DNA from: an uncultured Bdellovibrionales bacterium
Lineage (GTDB): Bacteria > Bdellovibrionota > Bdellovibrionia > Bdellovibrionales > Bdellovibrionaceae
Direction: 5' to 3'
Length of the DNA: 49,420 bases
Assembly (NCBI GenBank): GCA_903926205.1
Contig: CAIYID010000002.1
Span: forward strand, 1-49,420
The notes below the pieces were generated by a model, which worked only from the letters and a program-made list of their open reading frames with translations, did not search any database and was not told the origin of the DNA. This document shows, piece after piece, positions 32,657 to 41,927 of this stretch (its first letter is position 1; each line of letters begins with the position of its first letter). A program made the position numbers and the translations under genes.

Positions 32657-33307
32657 TTAGTTACGACAGCTTGATGAGTTGACTGCATAGTATTCGCAGT
32701 TTTGAGCCATTTCACCATGCGCTTCACATTCTGAAATTGCATGCATGCGGTTCACGCCTGTGTAGAATGCATTATTTCCTGTGACTGAGAAACCTGCTGG
32801 AACAACAAAAGAGCAAGAAACTGGAATTGGTGCAGGCAATGGATAAGTCGGATAAGTAGGGTAAGTTGGATAGCTAGGATAAGTCGGATAGCTAGGGTAA
32901 GTCGGATAGCTAGGGTAAGTCGGATAGCTAGGGTAAGTCGGGCGACCAAAGCGTCCATCGTCTCTGTCTCCACCATGACCACGATTATCGCCGCCGCGGC
33001 CAAAACGGCCATCGTCTCTGCCGCGATCACCGCCACGATCACCGCCACGATCACCGCCGCGATCACCGCCACGATCACCGCCACGATCACCGCCACGATC
33101 ACCGCCACGATCACCGCCACGATCACCGCCACGATCACCGCCACGATCACCGCCACGATCACCGCCACGATCACCACCACGATCACCACCGCGATCACCA
33201 CCGCGATCACCACCACGATCACCGCCATCGGCAAAGCTCATCGTAGAAACTAAAGTTGTTGCCGCAAAAACAGCTAGAATTGATTTTGAGAGGCTAGATA
33301 ATTTCAT
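32657..33307 (-). CDS. Secreted Gly-Asp-Arg repeat protein
   Basis: 216 residues. A signal peptide ends 'STMSFADG'. Seventeen tandem 'GGDR' tetrapeptides follow, then a spacer rich in Gly/Arg/Asp, then 'PSYPTY' hexapeptide repeats, and a C-terminal domain of about 60 residues with four Cys ('VSCSFVV', 'ISECEA', 'QNCEYY', 'SSCRN'). The charge-alternating, Gly-rich repeat is likely disordered. The Pro/Tyr part looks like a stalk. The C-terminal Cys-rich domain is likely the functional end. I do not recognise the family. GGAG lies before the ATG. Its frames are all open because the repeat unit holds no stop. Confidence 0.72.
   Translation of the reverse strand: MKLSSLSKSILAVFAATTLVSTMSFADGGDRGGDRGGDRGGDRGGDRGGDRGGDRGGDRGGDRGGDRGGDRGGDRGGDRGGDRGGDRGGDRGGDRGRDDGRFGRGGDNRGHGGDRDDGRFGRPTYPSYPTYPSYPTYPSYPTYPSYPTYPTYPTYPLPAPIPVSCSFVVPAGFSVTGNNAFYTGVNRMHAISECEAHGEMAQNCEYYAVNSSSCRN
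32861..32932. repeat. Four 18-base tandem units (PSYPTY-coding)
   Basis: Units of the pattern GTAAGTCGGATAGCTAGG run four times with one or two changes and continue as partial copies. On the minus strand they encode Tyr-Pro-Ser-Tyr-Pro-Thr repeats of the GDR-repeat protein. Confidence 0.85.
33021..33224. repeat. Seventeen 12-base tandem units (GGDR-coding)
   Basis: The core CGATCAC recurs every 12 bases from 33023 to 33215, 17 times, with the last few copies using ACC or GCG variants. It encodes Gly-Gly-Asp-Arg on the minus strand. The copy number is likely variable between strains. Confidence 0.92.
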
Positions 33308-33455
33308 ATTTTTTCTCCAGTGTGATGGTTATGGAACTCAAGCCATCTCCATAGCAAACTTGAGGCCAGGCTTTAACTATTTGAAATAACTTCAAAAATT
33401 AATTTGGACAAAAATATTTATTGTAAATTTGATAAACCGGTTACCTTTTGCACCA

Positions 33456-33482
33456 GTTCTCAATGTTCTCAATGTTCTCAAT
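33456..33482. repeat. Three 9-base tandem copies
   Basis: GTTCTCAAT repeats three times without change, just downstream of the aminotransferase stop. No function inferred. Confidence 0.8.
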
Positions 33483-33490
33483 GATTTTAA

Positions 33491-34594
33491 TTAAAGACTT
33501 TGCAAGCTTCTCATCCAGCCAAATTGATCGGGAAGTGTTCCCATTTGAATGCCCGTGAGGGTATCAAGAATTTCTTGGCTCAGCTGATGTTGCTCTCCGA
33601 GGATCATACGCTCGGTTTTCCATTGGAGTTCGCCGATTCGAGAAATCGTCGCCGCAGTGCCAGTTCCGAACGCTTCGACCAACTCACCTTTGAGGTGTCG
33701 TTCATGAACTTCGCTGATGGTGATTCGTCGTTCCATCACAGGCTTATTCCAATGGCGAAGAAGGTGTAGGACAGAGTCTCGCACTCCTCCAGGCAAAATG
33801 CTGCCATTTAAAGCCGGTGTCACAATTTCATTTTTAAAAACAAAAAATACATTCATCGTTCCGACTTCTTCAATGCCTTGGTGATCCACATTGAGCCAAA
33901 GCACTTGGGCATAGCCTTGTTTTTTTGCATGAAGAGCCGCTTGTAAACTTGCTGCGTAATTGGCTCCAGCTTTGATGGCGCCTAAACCGCCGGTCGCCGC
34001 ACGAATTGCATTGTGTTCGACCCAAATTTTAACAGGAGCAGACCCCTCTGAATAGTAAGACCCAACGGGTGACAAAATCACAAAGAAAAGTTGTTCATGC
34101 GAAGGACGGACACCCAAAAAGGCTTCGGTACCCACCAAAGTTGGACGAATGTAAAGAGCGCAGCCAGATTCTTTCGGCACCCAACGAGCATCAGCCTCTA
34201 CGACGGATTTTATACCTTTCAAAAAGAGTTCTTCCGGTACGGATTGCATACAGAGTCGTGAGGCTCCATCATTAAACCGATGACTATTAAACTCTGGTCG
34301 AAATAACCAAATACTTCCATCGGCGCGACGGAAGGCTTTCATCCCTTCAAACAAGGCCTGACCGTAATGAAAAACCGCAGCAGCGGGGTCAAGGCTCATG
34401 TTTTGATAAGGTTCAACCTTTGCTGAGGCCCAGCCTTTTGTTTCAGTGAATTGAGCACTAAACCAATGGTCTGAAAAGTATTTTCCAAATCCCAGTTGTT
34501 GATAAGGAGGTAATGTTTTCCATTGGGATTGATCTTTAAGCTGAACCTTAATTGAAGGAATTTCCATGCCCAGTAGTTTTTGAGGATGGGGCAT
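33491..34594 (-). CDS. ilvE: Branched-chain amino acid aminotransferase
   Basis: 367 residues, the long (eukaryote/Actinobacteria-like) form of the class IV PLP aminotransferases. 'YGQALFEGMKAFR' lies in the N-terminal part. 'TGGLGAIKAGANYA' carries the PLP-binding region, and 'EVGTMNVFFV' with 'ILPGGVRDSVL' are the conserved C-terminal motifs. It interconverts branched-chain amino acids and their 2-oxo acids, using glutamate/2-oxoglutarate. It is a single gene between the repeat protein and the S46 peptidase on the same strand, each with its own gap. Confidence 0.92.
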   Translation of the reverse strand: MPHPQKLLGMEIPSIKVQLKDQSQWKTLPPYQQLGFGKYFSDHWFSAQFTETKGWASAKVEPYQNMSLDPAAAVFHYGQALFEGMKAFRRADGSIWLFRPEFNSHRFNDGASRLCMQSVPEELFLKGIKSVVEADARWVPKESGCALYIRPTLVGTEAFLGVRPSHEQLFFVILSPVGSYYSEGSAPVKIWVEHNAIRAATGGLGAIKAGANYAASLQAALHAKKQGYAQVLWLNVDHQGIEEVGTMNVFFVFKNEIVTPALNGSILPGGVRDSVLHLLRHWNKPVMERRITISEVHERHLKGELVEAFGTGTAATISRIGELQWKTERMILGEQHQLSQEILDTLTGIQMGTLPDQFGWMRSLQSL

Positions 34595-34656
34595 GGAAAG
34601 TCAAGTTTGATTTACTGAATCGGTGATTCGTTACCTAACGTGCTCAAAGTCTTTTT

Positions 34657-36714
34657 TCATTTGTCTGCGAGATCTTTAACAATGCGATCGGCGTGGTAAA
34701 CATGGGATAATAATTCCAGTATTCCAGCTGAGTGAACGGCGACCGCACGATTGACTTTCTCGTCATAGCCAAAATTTCCGCCCAGAGATTGAATATTTCC
34801 ATCAAAGATCAAACCCACGACTTCGCCAGCCTGATTGATGACCGGTGATCCTGAATTTCCACCAATGATGTCGTTGGTGGTGCAAAAATTAAGGGGCGTG
34901 TTTCCGTTAATTGATTTTTCACTTTTGAGCCAGGTTTCGGGTAGCGCAAAGGGCTCTTTGCCGGTGTGTCGAGTGAAAGCTCCCGCGATTTCGGTCTGTG
35001 GTTTTACAAATTGTCCGTTCTCTTCATAGCCCTTCATTTGACCGTAGGAAAGACGGAGCGTGAAGGTGGCATCAGGATAATTTTTATCACCATGAACAGC
35101 AAAATCCGCCTGAGCTACTTTTTCATCGGCTTGTTTGATTTTAGATTCAATCTCATCCTCATATTTTTGGCGGACAGTTCGGGCTTCTGGGTCAAAAAGC
35201 CGGAAGAACTGAATCATGGGATCTTGAGATTTTTCAATGGCCGCGACGCCGCCTTCAAAAAGTGCTTGGCGGACTTTAACGTCAGCCAATTGGGTTCCTT
35301 TGATCAATGAAGTGGCTAGGTCGCGTGGTGAATTTTTCCCAAAAACCTGCTGAACAAAGGAATCGTCGGCTGTGAGTTTTTCTCTAAATTTAGTGAGGTA
35401 AAAAGTCATCATTTCAATTTCAAGCTCTTCATGAATTGGAGCTTTGCTCTGCACAAGCATTTTAACTTGTGGTCGATTTGAATCACTAAATTCACGTAAA
35501 CGTTTTTCGTTTGGTTTTAGATATTCCGCTGAAGCGCGAGTTAAGGTCTTAGCATAAGTGAATAACCGTGAGCCAAAATTATTCCATTCAATCTCTGAAG
35601 TTCGGGTGAAAGATTTTCTCCACTCATTGTGGGTTTTTTCTAGATCAGTCCACGCTGAAGAGTATTCTTTTTTCCATTGAGGATTTGAATCAATTTTTTG
35701 ACGAAAAGCTTTTTCTGCTTTCATTTTATTTTCCATAAACCCTTTTTCTTTAAGGGCCGCTAAATGACCCTTCAGGGCCTTCAAGCCGTTTTCGGTGGAA
35801 AAAAGCGGAGCATTCGCTGTTCGTCGTTGTTCTGGGCCGCGCTCGCTAAATTCCGTGAGCATGCCGCGAAGTTCTGACATCGTGAGCAAACGTTCGATCA
35901 CTTGCACATCTCGATAAAATTCAAGTTCCGCCACGGTCAATAGACGGGAAGTTTTCCCTGGGTGACCTGCAACAAAGGTTAAATCATTTTCTTTAGCTCC
36001 CAGGCGGGAAAATCGAAAATAATCGTTGGTCGCAAGGGGCTTGTTGTTTTCATAAACCCGCAGAAAAGAAATATCAAAATCATAGCGAGGAAATCTGAAA
36101 TTATCTGGATCTCCTCCAAAAAATGCCGTGGCAAATTCAGGAGCAAAGGCTAAACGGACATCTTGGAACCGACGGTATTTATAAAGATGATATTTTCCAC
36201 CGTGATACAAAGTCACAACATCGCAGCGAAGCTTGTCTTTTTTTTCGCTGCACTCAGTTTCTAATTTCGACATGGTCGCCTTTAGTTTTTCATTGAAGGC
36301 TTTGTCTTTAAGGTCTTTTGTCGCGGCTTTGATCTGAACGGTCACATCTGTGATTTGGGTGAGTTGATTCACTTCAATTTCCGGACATTTGACTTCATCT
36401 TCGAGTGTTTGAGCATAAAAACCAGATGCAACATAATCCTTTTTTGCATTTGAAAGTTGCTCGATGCAAGTGTGAGCACAGTGGTGATTTGTCATCACTA
36501 GACCATTTGGCGAAACGAAGCTTGCCGAGCAACCACCAGCCAGTCTCACAGCGGAAAGGCGCACATGGTCCAGCCATTCTTGTGTTGGTTTGAAGGAATA
36601 TTTTTTTTCTATTTGCACAGAAGGAAAATGATTTAAGAGCCACATTCCTTCGTCGGCTTTGGCGAGTTGTGAAAGGAGAAACAAACCCATAAAAAATTTT
36701 AAAAAAAGACTCAT
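34657..36714 (-). CDS. S46 family dipeptidyl-peptidase (DPP7/DPP11-like)
   Basis: 685 residues from the ATG at 36714, which has GGAGG five bases upstream and begins a clean signal peptide ('FLLSQLAKA'). An in-frame upstream ATG at 36768 does not. The chymotrypsin-fold catalytic His is in 'TNHHCAH' near residue 77, and the catalytic Ser in 'GGNSGSP' near 630. It is likely periplasmic or surface and removes N-terminal dipeptides, a common way of feeding on peptides in asaccharolytic and predatory bacteria. Whether it prefers acidic or hydrophobic P1 residues is not shown. Confidence 0.92.
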   Translation of the reverse strand: MSLFLKFFMGLFLLSQLAKADEGMWLLNHFPSVQIEKKYSFKPTQEWLDHVRLSAVRLAGGCSASFVSPNGLVMTNHHCAHTCIEQLSNAKKDYVASGFYAQTLEDEVKCPEIEVNQLTQITDVTVQIKAATKDLKDKAFNEKLKATMSKLETECSEKKDKLRCDVVTLYHGGKYHLYKYRRFQDVRLAFAPEFATAFFGGDPDNFRFPRYDFDISFLRVYENNKPLATNDYFRFSRLGAKENDLTFVAGHPGKTSRLLTVAELEFYRDVQVIERLLTMSELRGMLTEFSERGPEQRRTANAPLFSTENGLKALKGHLAALKEKGFMENKMKAEKAFRQKIDSNPQWKKEYSSAWTDLEKTHNEWRKSFTRTSEIEWNNFGSRLFTYAKTLTRASAEYLKPNEKRLREFSDSNRPQVKMLVQSKAPIHEELEIEMMTFYLTKFREKLTADDSFVQQVFGKNSPRDLATSLIKGTQLADVKVRQALFEGGVAAIEKSQDPMIQFFRLFDPEARTVRQKYEDEIESKIKQADEKVAQADFAVHGDKNYPDATFTLRLSYGQMKGYEENGQFVKPQTEIAGAFTRHTGKEPFALPETWLKSEKSINGNTPLNFCTTNDIIGGNSGSPVINQAGEVVGLIFDGNIQSLGGNFGYDEKVNRAVAVHSAGILELLSHVYHADRIVKDLADK

Positions 36715-36896
36715 GTGACCTCCGGAAGAAAAGGAACTAAAACGGGAATTGTCCTTGAAATCAATCAATTCTCTGTGAAGAGAGGAATATTAACACAGAG
36801 TGCCTCCGCTTTTTGGTTGAAAAAGGCTTTTCAGAAGAACGATTTTAGCCCAAAATCAATGAACTTGGTGAATAAGCTTGAGGGAAACAGATTAAA

Positions 36897-37694
36897 ATGA
36901 AGCGACAAAAAAAATCGCAAAAAAAAATCACCCAACGTTGGGTGATCAAAGCAGGGAGCAGCATGGTGATCAATGGCGGTGTGCTATTGATTCGCTCCTG
37001 GATGCAACAAGTTTATGATTTAAAAAACAATCATGGCATCGAAGTCATTTGGGTGACCTCGGGCGCGATTGCCAGTGCGACTCGACGAACGAAATTTGAG
37101 CGAAACCAACGAACTCTTCCTGAAAAGCAAGCGTTAAGTGCCATTGGACAACCGATGGTGATGGAACAGTATAATCTTTCATTGCAGACGTTAGGTTTAC
37201 TTGGAGCCCAGGTTTTATTAACGGCGGGAGATATGAATGATCGAATTCGGCGTACAAATTTACAGAACACTTTGAATGAACTTTTAAAATGGAAGATTGT
37301 GCCTGTTCTCAATGAAAATGATGCGGTCGCCACTGCGGAAATTAAATTTGGCGATAACGATCATTTAGCCGCTCAAGTTTCGGTGATGATGAATGCTGAA
37401 AAACTGATACTACTGACAGATGTGGACGGCTTGTATGAGTCTGATCCAAAAAATATTCCTGACGCAAAATTAGTCAGCTATTTGCCAAGCATCAAGGCTC
37501 GTGATTTAAAATTGGCAGGAGCGGGACAAAGTGCGGGAGTGGGAACTGGTGGTATGCGATCAAAACTTTTAGCAGCACAAAAAGCCGGCCAAAAACAAAT
37601 TGTTACTCACTTGGTTCGCGGTGATATTCCTCACAATCTATTGTCGATTGCTCAAGGAAATTCTTTAGGAACACAAATTGGTGGCCGAGAATGA
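36897..37694 (+). CDS. proB: Glutamate 5-kinase
   Basis: 265 residues, so the amino-acid kinase domain only. The C-terminal PUA domain of the longer E. coli type is absent. 'VIKAGSS' is the phosphate loop, 'WVTSGAIASA' the glutamate site, and 'NENDAVATAEIKFGDNDHLAA' region (near 135-155) the conserved core with Asp for ATP-Mg. 'GTGGMRSKL' is the late nucleotide loop. First step of proline synthesis: glutamate to glutamyl-5-phosphate. ATGA overlap with proA. Confidence 0.93.
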   Translation: MKRQKKSQKKITQRWVIKAGSSMVINGGVLLIRSWMQQVYDLKNNHGIEVIWVTSGAIASATRRTKFERNQRTLPEKQALSAIGQPMVMEQYNLSLQTLGLLGAQVLLTAGDMNDRIRRTNLQNTLNELLKWKIVPVLNENDAVATAEIKFGDNDHLAAQVSVMMNAEKLILLTDVDGLYESDPKNIPDAKLVSYLPSIKARDLKLAGAGQSAGVGTGGMRSKLLAAQKAGQKQIVTHLVRGDIPHNLLSIAQGNSLGTQIGGRE

Positions 37695-38965
37695 GTTTTG
37701 AGGCCTTGCCCTTAGATCTTCAGAATCAATTAGCAGCTTTAAAAAAAGCGACAAGACTTCATGGCACGAGTTCCGACAAGGCAAAAAATGAAGTATTAAA
37801 AAAACTAGCTCTAGAATTGAATTTACACTCTTCCGAGTTATTGAAAAACAATAAATTGGACATTGAAGCGTCTTTTTCCAGTGGTGCTCCTTCCGCTTTT
37901 TTGGATCGTCTGACTTTAACTCCTGACCGAATCAATAACATGGCTTTGAGTCTTGAAACAGTGGCTGGGCTTTCTGATCCCGTGAACGAACTTATAGAGA
38001 AAAAGATTCTTGAAAATGGGTTAATTCTTCAAAAGATTCGAGCCCCTCTGGGTTTGATTTTGATGATTTTTGAGTCTCGTCCTAATGTTATTCTTGAGGC
38101 TTTTTCACTGGCCTTTAAGTCCGGCAATGGGATTTTATTGCGTGGAGGGTCTGAATCAAAAAACACGGCGAGTTTTCTTTATCGATTGATCGATGAGGTT
38201 TTAGAACAAATGGGTTTTAAGCAAAAACCTTTTTTGGGCTTGCAGAATTATGATCGCAAAATAGTTGAAAATTTGCTTCATTGCAAAGGACAGATTGATG
38301 TGGTTGTCCCTCGGGGGGGCGAAGCCTTGATCGATTTTGTACAAAAAACCTCTTTGATCCCCATCATAAAAAATGATCGAGGGCTCTGCCATGCGTATGT
38401 CGATGCGGATTGCGATCTTGAGATGGCAATCAATATTGTCAAGAATGGAAAAACGCAACGACCGGGCGTTTGCAACTCTCTGGAAACAGTTTTGGTTCAT
38501 CGCAATGTGGCTCAGGATTTTTTACCCAAGTTGTATTTGGCGACAGAAGAAAGTCAACTTCAATGGAAAGTGGATGCAGATTCAAAAAAAATTCTTCTTG
38601 GAAAAGTCAGAGTGGAATTAGCTGAAAGAATTAACTGGGACACGGAGTATTTGGATCAGATTCTTAATTGTAAAATTGTGGAGTCCCTCGATGAAGCCAT
38701 CGACCATATCGCGCGGCATGGCTCTCAACATTCAGAGGTGATTATTACTCGTAATGAAGCCTCTGCAAAAAAATTCATGGCAGAGGTGGATGCGGCCGCC
38801 GTTTATTGGAATGCCTCCACTCGATTCACTGACGGTTTTGAATTTGGTTTGGGTGGGGAACTTGGAATTAGTACGCAAAAGTTACACGTGAGAGGACCTG
38901 TGGGTTTAAAAGAACTCACGTCTTCTCGTTGGTTGATCTTTGGACAAGGACAAATAAGAAAGTGA
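37691..38965 (+). CDS. proA: Gamma-glutamyl phosphate reductase
   Basis: 424 residues, the normal length. The catalytic Cys is in 'QRPGVCNSLET'. 'LGLILMIFESRPNV' near residue 117-130 and 'GNGILLRGGSESKNT' are the conserved NADPH/substrate motifs, and 'TDGFEFGLGGELGIST' marks the end. It reduces glutamyl phosphate to glutamate semialdehyde. It is translationally coupled to proB and followed seven bases later by a cysteine synthase gene. Confidence 0.95.
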   Translation: MSFEALPLDLQNQLAALKKATRLHGTSSDKAKNEVLKKLALELNLHSSELLKNNKLDIEASFSSGAPSAFLDRLTLTPDRINNMALSLETVAGLSDPVNELIEKKILENGLILQKIRAPLGLILMIFESRPNVILEAFSLAFKSGNGILLRGGSESKNTASFLYRLIDEVLEQMGFKQKPFLGLQNYDRKIVENLLHCKGQIDVVVPRGGEALIDFVQKTSLIPIIKNDRGLCHAYVDADCDLEMAINIVKNGKTQRPGVCNSLETVLVHRNVAQDFLPKLYLATEESQLQWKVDADSKKILLGKVRVELAERINWDTEYLDQILNCKIVESLDEAIDHIARHGSQHSEVIITRNEASAKKFMAEVDAAAVYWNASTRFTDGFEFGLGGELGISTQKLHVRGPVGLKELTSSRWLIFGQGQIRK

Positions 38966-38972
38966 GGCTTTA

Positions 38973-39971
38973 ATGAAGACGTATTCTGATATCACAAAAA
39001 CAGTGGGAAAAACTCCTTTGGTTGCCATGCAGCGAATTGGAAAAGCTCTTCCAGGAAAAATATTTTTGAAATTGGAATTTTTTAATCCCTTAAGCTCGGT
39101 GAAAGATCGAATTGCAAATCATATGATTGAACAGGCAGAACTTAAGGGTGTTTTAAAAAAAGGAATGACCGTGTTGGAGCCCACGAGCGGTAATACAGGC
39201 ATCGGCTTGGCCTTTGTTTGTGCAGCAAAAGGTTATCCGCTCACTCTCGTGATGCCAGAAACAATGTCGATGGAGCGTCGGACGATTTTACTTTTACTAG
39301 GGGCGCAAGTGATTTTGACTTCAGGCCCTTTGGGAATGCGGGGTGCAATCGCTAAGTCGATGGAGCTTGCCGAAAAAGACACTAAATATTTTATTCCACG
39401 ACAATTTGATAATTTGGATAATCCCGCGATTCACCGGGAAACCACAGCACTTGAAATTTGGCAGGATACTGACGGCGCCGTTGATTATGTTGTGAGCGGA
39501 GTTGGGACTGGTGGCACTATCACCGGTGTTGGACAAGTTTTAAAAGCCAAAAAACCGAGCGTGAAAATGGTGGCGGTAGAACCAGTCGAATCTTCAGTCT
39601 TGAGTGGTGAAAAACCAGGTCCTCATAAAATTCAAGGAATTGGCGCTGGATTTATTCCGACTTTATTGGATCGTCAAGTGATTGATAGCATTGAACGGGT
39701 TTCCAGTGAGGAGGCGCTTAAGACGGCCAGAGAAGTGATTAAGTCTGAAGGGATTCCTGTGGGTATTAGTTCTGGCGCTGCCATTGCGGCGGGTTTGCGA
39801 GTCGCGGCACGGCCAGAAACTAAGGATAAAATTATTGTGGTAATAGTTCCCTCTTCTTCAGAGAGATATCTCTCGACTTTGTTAGCGGAGCAAGAGCGAA
39901 CCTTGGCTCAGAATTTACCAGTTGAGACTGTGGCCGAGGACTTTTTGAAAAAAGTCCCGACTCAACTTTAA
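38973..39971 (+). CDS. cysK: Cysteine synthase (O-acetylserine sulfhydrylase, CysK type)
   Basis: 332 residues. The PLP lysine is K44 in 'SSVKDRIA'. The substrate loop is 'PTSGNTGIG' at about 70-78, and the phosphate loop 'GVGTGGTITGVG' is in the second half. It makes cysteine from O-acetylserine and sulfide. Seven bases after proA, in an amino acid set that also needs proC (not in the window). The C-terminus is slightly longer than in E. coli. It ends three bases before the convergent protease stop. Confidence 0.92.
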   Translation: MKTYSDITKTVGKTPLVAMQRIGKALPGKIFLKLEFFNPLSSVKDRIANHMIEQAELKGVLKKGMTVLEPTSGNTGIGLAFVCAAKGYPLTLVMPETMSMERRTILLLLGAQVILTSGPLGMRGAIAKSMELAEKDTKYFIPRQFDNLDNPAIHRETTALEIWQDTDGAVDYVVSGVGTGGTITGVGQVLKAKKPSVKMVAVEPVESSVLSGEKPGPHKIQGIGAGFIPTLLDRQVIDSIERVSSEEALKTAREVIKSEGIPVGISSGAAIAAGLRVAARPETKDKIIVVIVPSSSERYLSTLLAEQERTLAQNLPVETVAEDFLKKVPTQL

Positions 39972-39973
39972 TT

Positions 39974-40894
39974 TTAAAGACTTTGAGAGGTGCTTTGGAT
40001 CCAGTCCGCGAGGGCTGGAACTGAGGTGTAGGCACCAATGTGTTTACAGGTCTTATCGCCCCAGCTAGTGACGCCGATAACTCCCAAATCACCATTTGAA
40101 AGTTTGACGTAAGCGGGACCTCCAGAATCTCCTGAGCAAGAACTTTTTCCTTTAACGACTTTGAAAGTGAATTGGGTTTTAGTGATGGAAGGATTGTCCA
40201 CTTGCACGTTCACTTTCATCATTTTAGTTGTTTCCACCATTGGTTGAGCACTCAACAGTCCGAAGCCGGCGAGAGTTAGCTTTAAGCCAGCTTTTAAAAT
40301 GCTTGCATCTGTGATTAATTGAACTGGTTTTGCAGAGCCCGGAGCAGACTGGTCTAAACGAACCAGTGTCATATCATACATTGCTTCTGTGGTTGCGTGG
40401 GCAATGGATCCGACCACGTAATTTGGATTTACTTGGAAGTTTGCAACGTGACGGAAAACAACTTCAGGGTCAGAGGAATCTTTCGCATCTTTTAAGCCAA
40501 AACCGATCAAAACATTCTCTTGTAAAATTTTAGGAGAAACTTTGATCTCTTTTGCAAAATCAGCAAAACAGTGACCAGCAGTTAAAACCAAGTCTTCGCT
40601 AATTAAAACACCTGTACAGAAACTTGAAATAGCATTGCCATTTGCTGATCTAGGAAAATAAAGAGCAACTGTTGCTAAAGCTTCGGGGGAGTCTTGTTGT
40701 ACTTCGACACCATTGACAATCGATGAATCGTTTGGTGAACCATTGAATTGCAACTGCATGCCCGAATTGTGACAAGCACTAAGAGTCATTGCAGCTAAAG
40801 AGATTAAGAGTCCCTTTTTGAACTGTACTAATTGAGAGCAGCTAGTTTTTACATTATTAACAGTGCTATTTTTTTTCTCTACTGAAATTTTCAT
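39974..40894 (-). CDS. Trypsin-like (S1) serine protease lipoprotein
   Basis: 306 residues. A long n-region, then 'AAMTLSAC', a lipobox (Cys about 41). 'SIVNGVEV' is where zymogen cleavage would free the new N-terminus, although the expected Ile-Val-x-Gly is degenerate. Triad: His in 'TAGHCF', Asp in 'YDMTLVRL', Ser in 'GDSGGPA'. Cys pairs typical of the family are present. It is likely anchored on the outer membrane and acts outside. AGGTGG lies before the ATG. Confidence 0.9.
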   Translation of the reverse strand: MKISVEKKNSTVNNVKTSCSQLVQFKKGLLISLAAMTLSACHNSGMQLQFNGSPNDSSIVNGVEVQQDSPEALATVALYFPRSANGNAISSFCTGVLISEDLVLTAGHCFADFAKEIKVSPKILQENVLIGFGLKDAKDSSDPEVVFRHVANFQVNPNYVVGSIAHATTEAMYDMTLVRLDQSAPGSAKPVQLITDASILKAGLKLTLAGFGLLSAQPMVETTKMMKVNVQVDNPSITKTQFTFKVVKGKSSCSGDSGGPAYVKLSNGDLGVIGVTSWGDKTCKHIGAYTSVPALADWIQSTSQSL

Positions 40895-40947
40895 TACCCC
40901 ACCTTGTCGCTTTAACTAGTGCCACCGAATTTGTGTCACTATAAACT

Positions 40948-41051
40948 TTATCAAAACTGTCAAATCCCCGAACAGCTTCATATCGCGGTAAGGCTAAATT
41001 AAACAATTCGAAAATTATTGTTGGATCCATAATGATTTCTTATCAAAACTG
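40948..41051. repeat. 12-base direct repeat in a divergent promoter region
   Basis: TTATCAAAACTG occurs at 40948-40959 and again at 41040-41051, between the divergent S1 protease and the barrel gene. Possible regulator sites. Only two copies. Confidence 0.35.
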
Positions 41052-41095
41052 CGCTAACTATTTGTTTCGTGGTTGAATGACTCCTCGGGAGAATT

Positions 41096-41902
41096 GTGAA
41101 ATCGAATAAATCGCTCATGAAACTTAAATGGTCTGTAATTTTTACAGCTTTGATTGTTCAAGTATTTATCAGTTGGAGTGAAAAAACTTTAGCTGAGGAT
41201 CATTCTGCGGGTTGGAAAAATCCAAGTACCTCTCCTCAGGGAATATCCGACTTTAGAAAGAAAGCCGAGGAAAAATCCAATTCCCGCTGGACCTTGGCTG
41301 ATTGGTTAGCGCAGAAGGAGCGCAATCGAATGATGGATCTATGGCTTGGAATGTACTCCCCAAGTCCTTATGAATTGATCTTCGGTGGCCGCTATCAGAA
41401 CGACGCGCTCTCTGTAGACAATCCGGTCTCACAATCGAATCAATATTCGATGTCGGGGACCTTGGCTTTTTTTGCAATGGCCTTCGGCGTAGAGGGTTAT
41501 TATGAAAACAATTGGAATGAAGGATTTGTGGACTCCGGAGAGATGCTGGCGCTACGAGTGGCCGGAAAACATGTACAGAACACGCACTTGATTTTGGATT
41601 ATGGAACTCGGACAAAAAAAACTTCCAGTTATAACTTACAGCAGCAGTTTGCGGCGGCTGATCTGGATCTTTATGTTGAAAATCATTCGGGTCTTCATGG
41701 AAATTATCGCTACTTTTTGCCGACGACAGATTCTTTTTTGGGTGCTGTGACCGGCTGGAAATGGGAAGCTGGGCTTTTTTGGGATATTGGTTTTGTGAAG
41801 GTTTTTGGAGGCTGGTTCAATGAGTCCCAAAGTAGTCAAACACCAATTATTGTTAATCAAAGTCGACAAGGATTATATTCAGGAATTAAGTTTTTCTTTT
41901 AA
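41096..41902 (+). CDS. Outer-membrane beta-barrel-like protein of unknown function
   Basis: 268 residues from a GTG with GGGAG five to nine bases upstream. A signal peptide ends near 'KTLAEDHS'. A short charged segment follows, then alternating hydrophobic/polar strands ('YELIFGGRYQND', 'FFAMAFGVEGYYEN', 'ALRVAGKHV'), with the C-terminus 'YSGIKFFF', the Phe end of barrel proteins. It is the first of three close genes leading to the CpaF-like ATPase (25 bases before the next). Function unknown. Confidence 0.7.
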   Translation: MKSNKSLMKLKWSVIFTALIVQVFISWSEKTLAEDHSAGWKNPSTSPQGISDFRKKAEEKSNSRWTLADWLAQKERNRMMDLWLGMYSPSPYELIFGGRYQNDALSVDNPVSQSNQYSMSGTLAFFAMAFGVEGYYENNWNEGFVDSGEMLALRVAGKHVQNTHLILDYGTRTKKTSSYNLQQQFAAADLDLYVENHSGLHGNYRYFLPTTDSFLGAVTGWKWEAGLFWDIGFVKVFGGWFNESQSSQTPIIVNQSRQGLYSGIKFFF

Positions 41903-41927
41903 ATTTTGTGAGTGGAGGAATTTACAG

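Noticed and set aside
32752-33253. Long alternative-frame ORFs (Val/Ile/Ala-rich on the minus strand, Thr/Ile/Ala-rich on the plus strand)
   Set aside because: They are by-products of the stop-free 12-base repeat. The frame with the signal peptide and Cys-rich domain is the real one.
41805-41927. Upstream extension of the small Cys-containing protein
   Set aside because: It overlaps the barrel gene in another frame and has no signal. The internal ATG at 41928 has GGAGG and begins a signal peptide.
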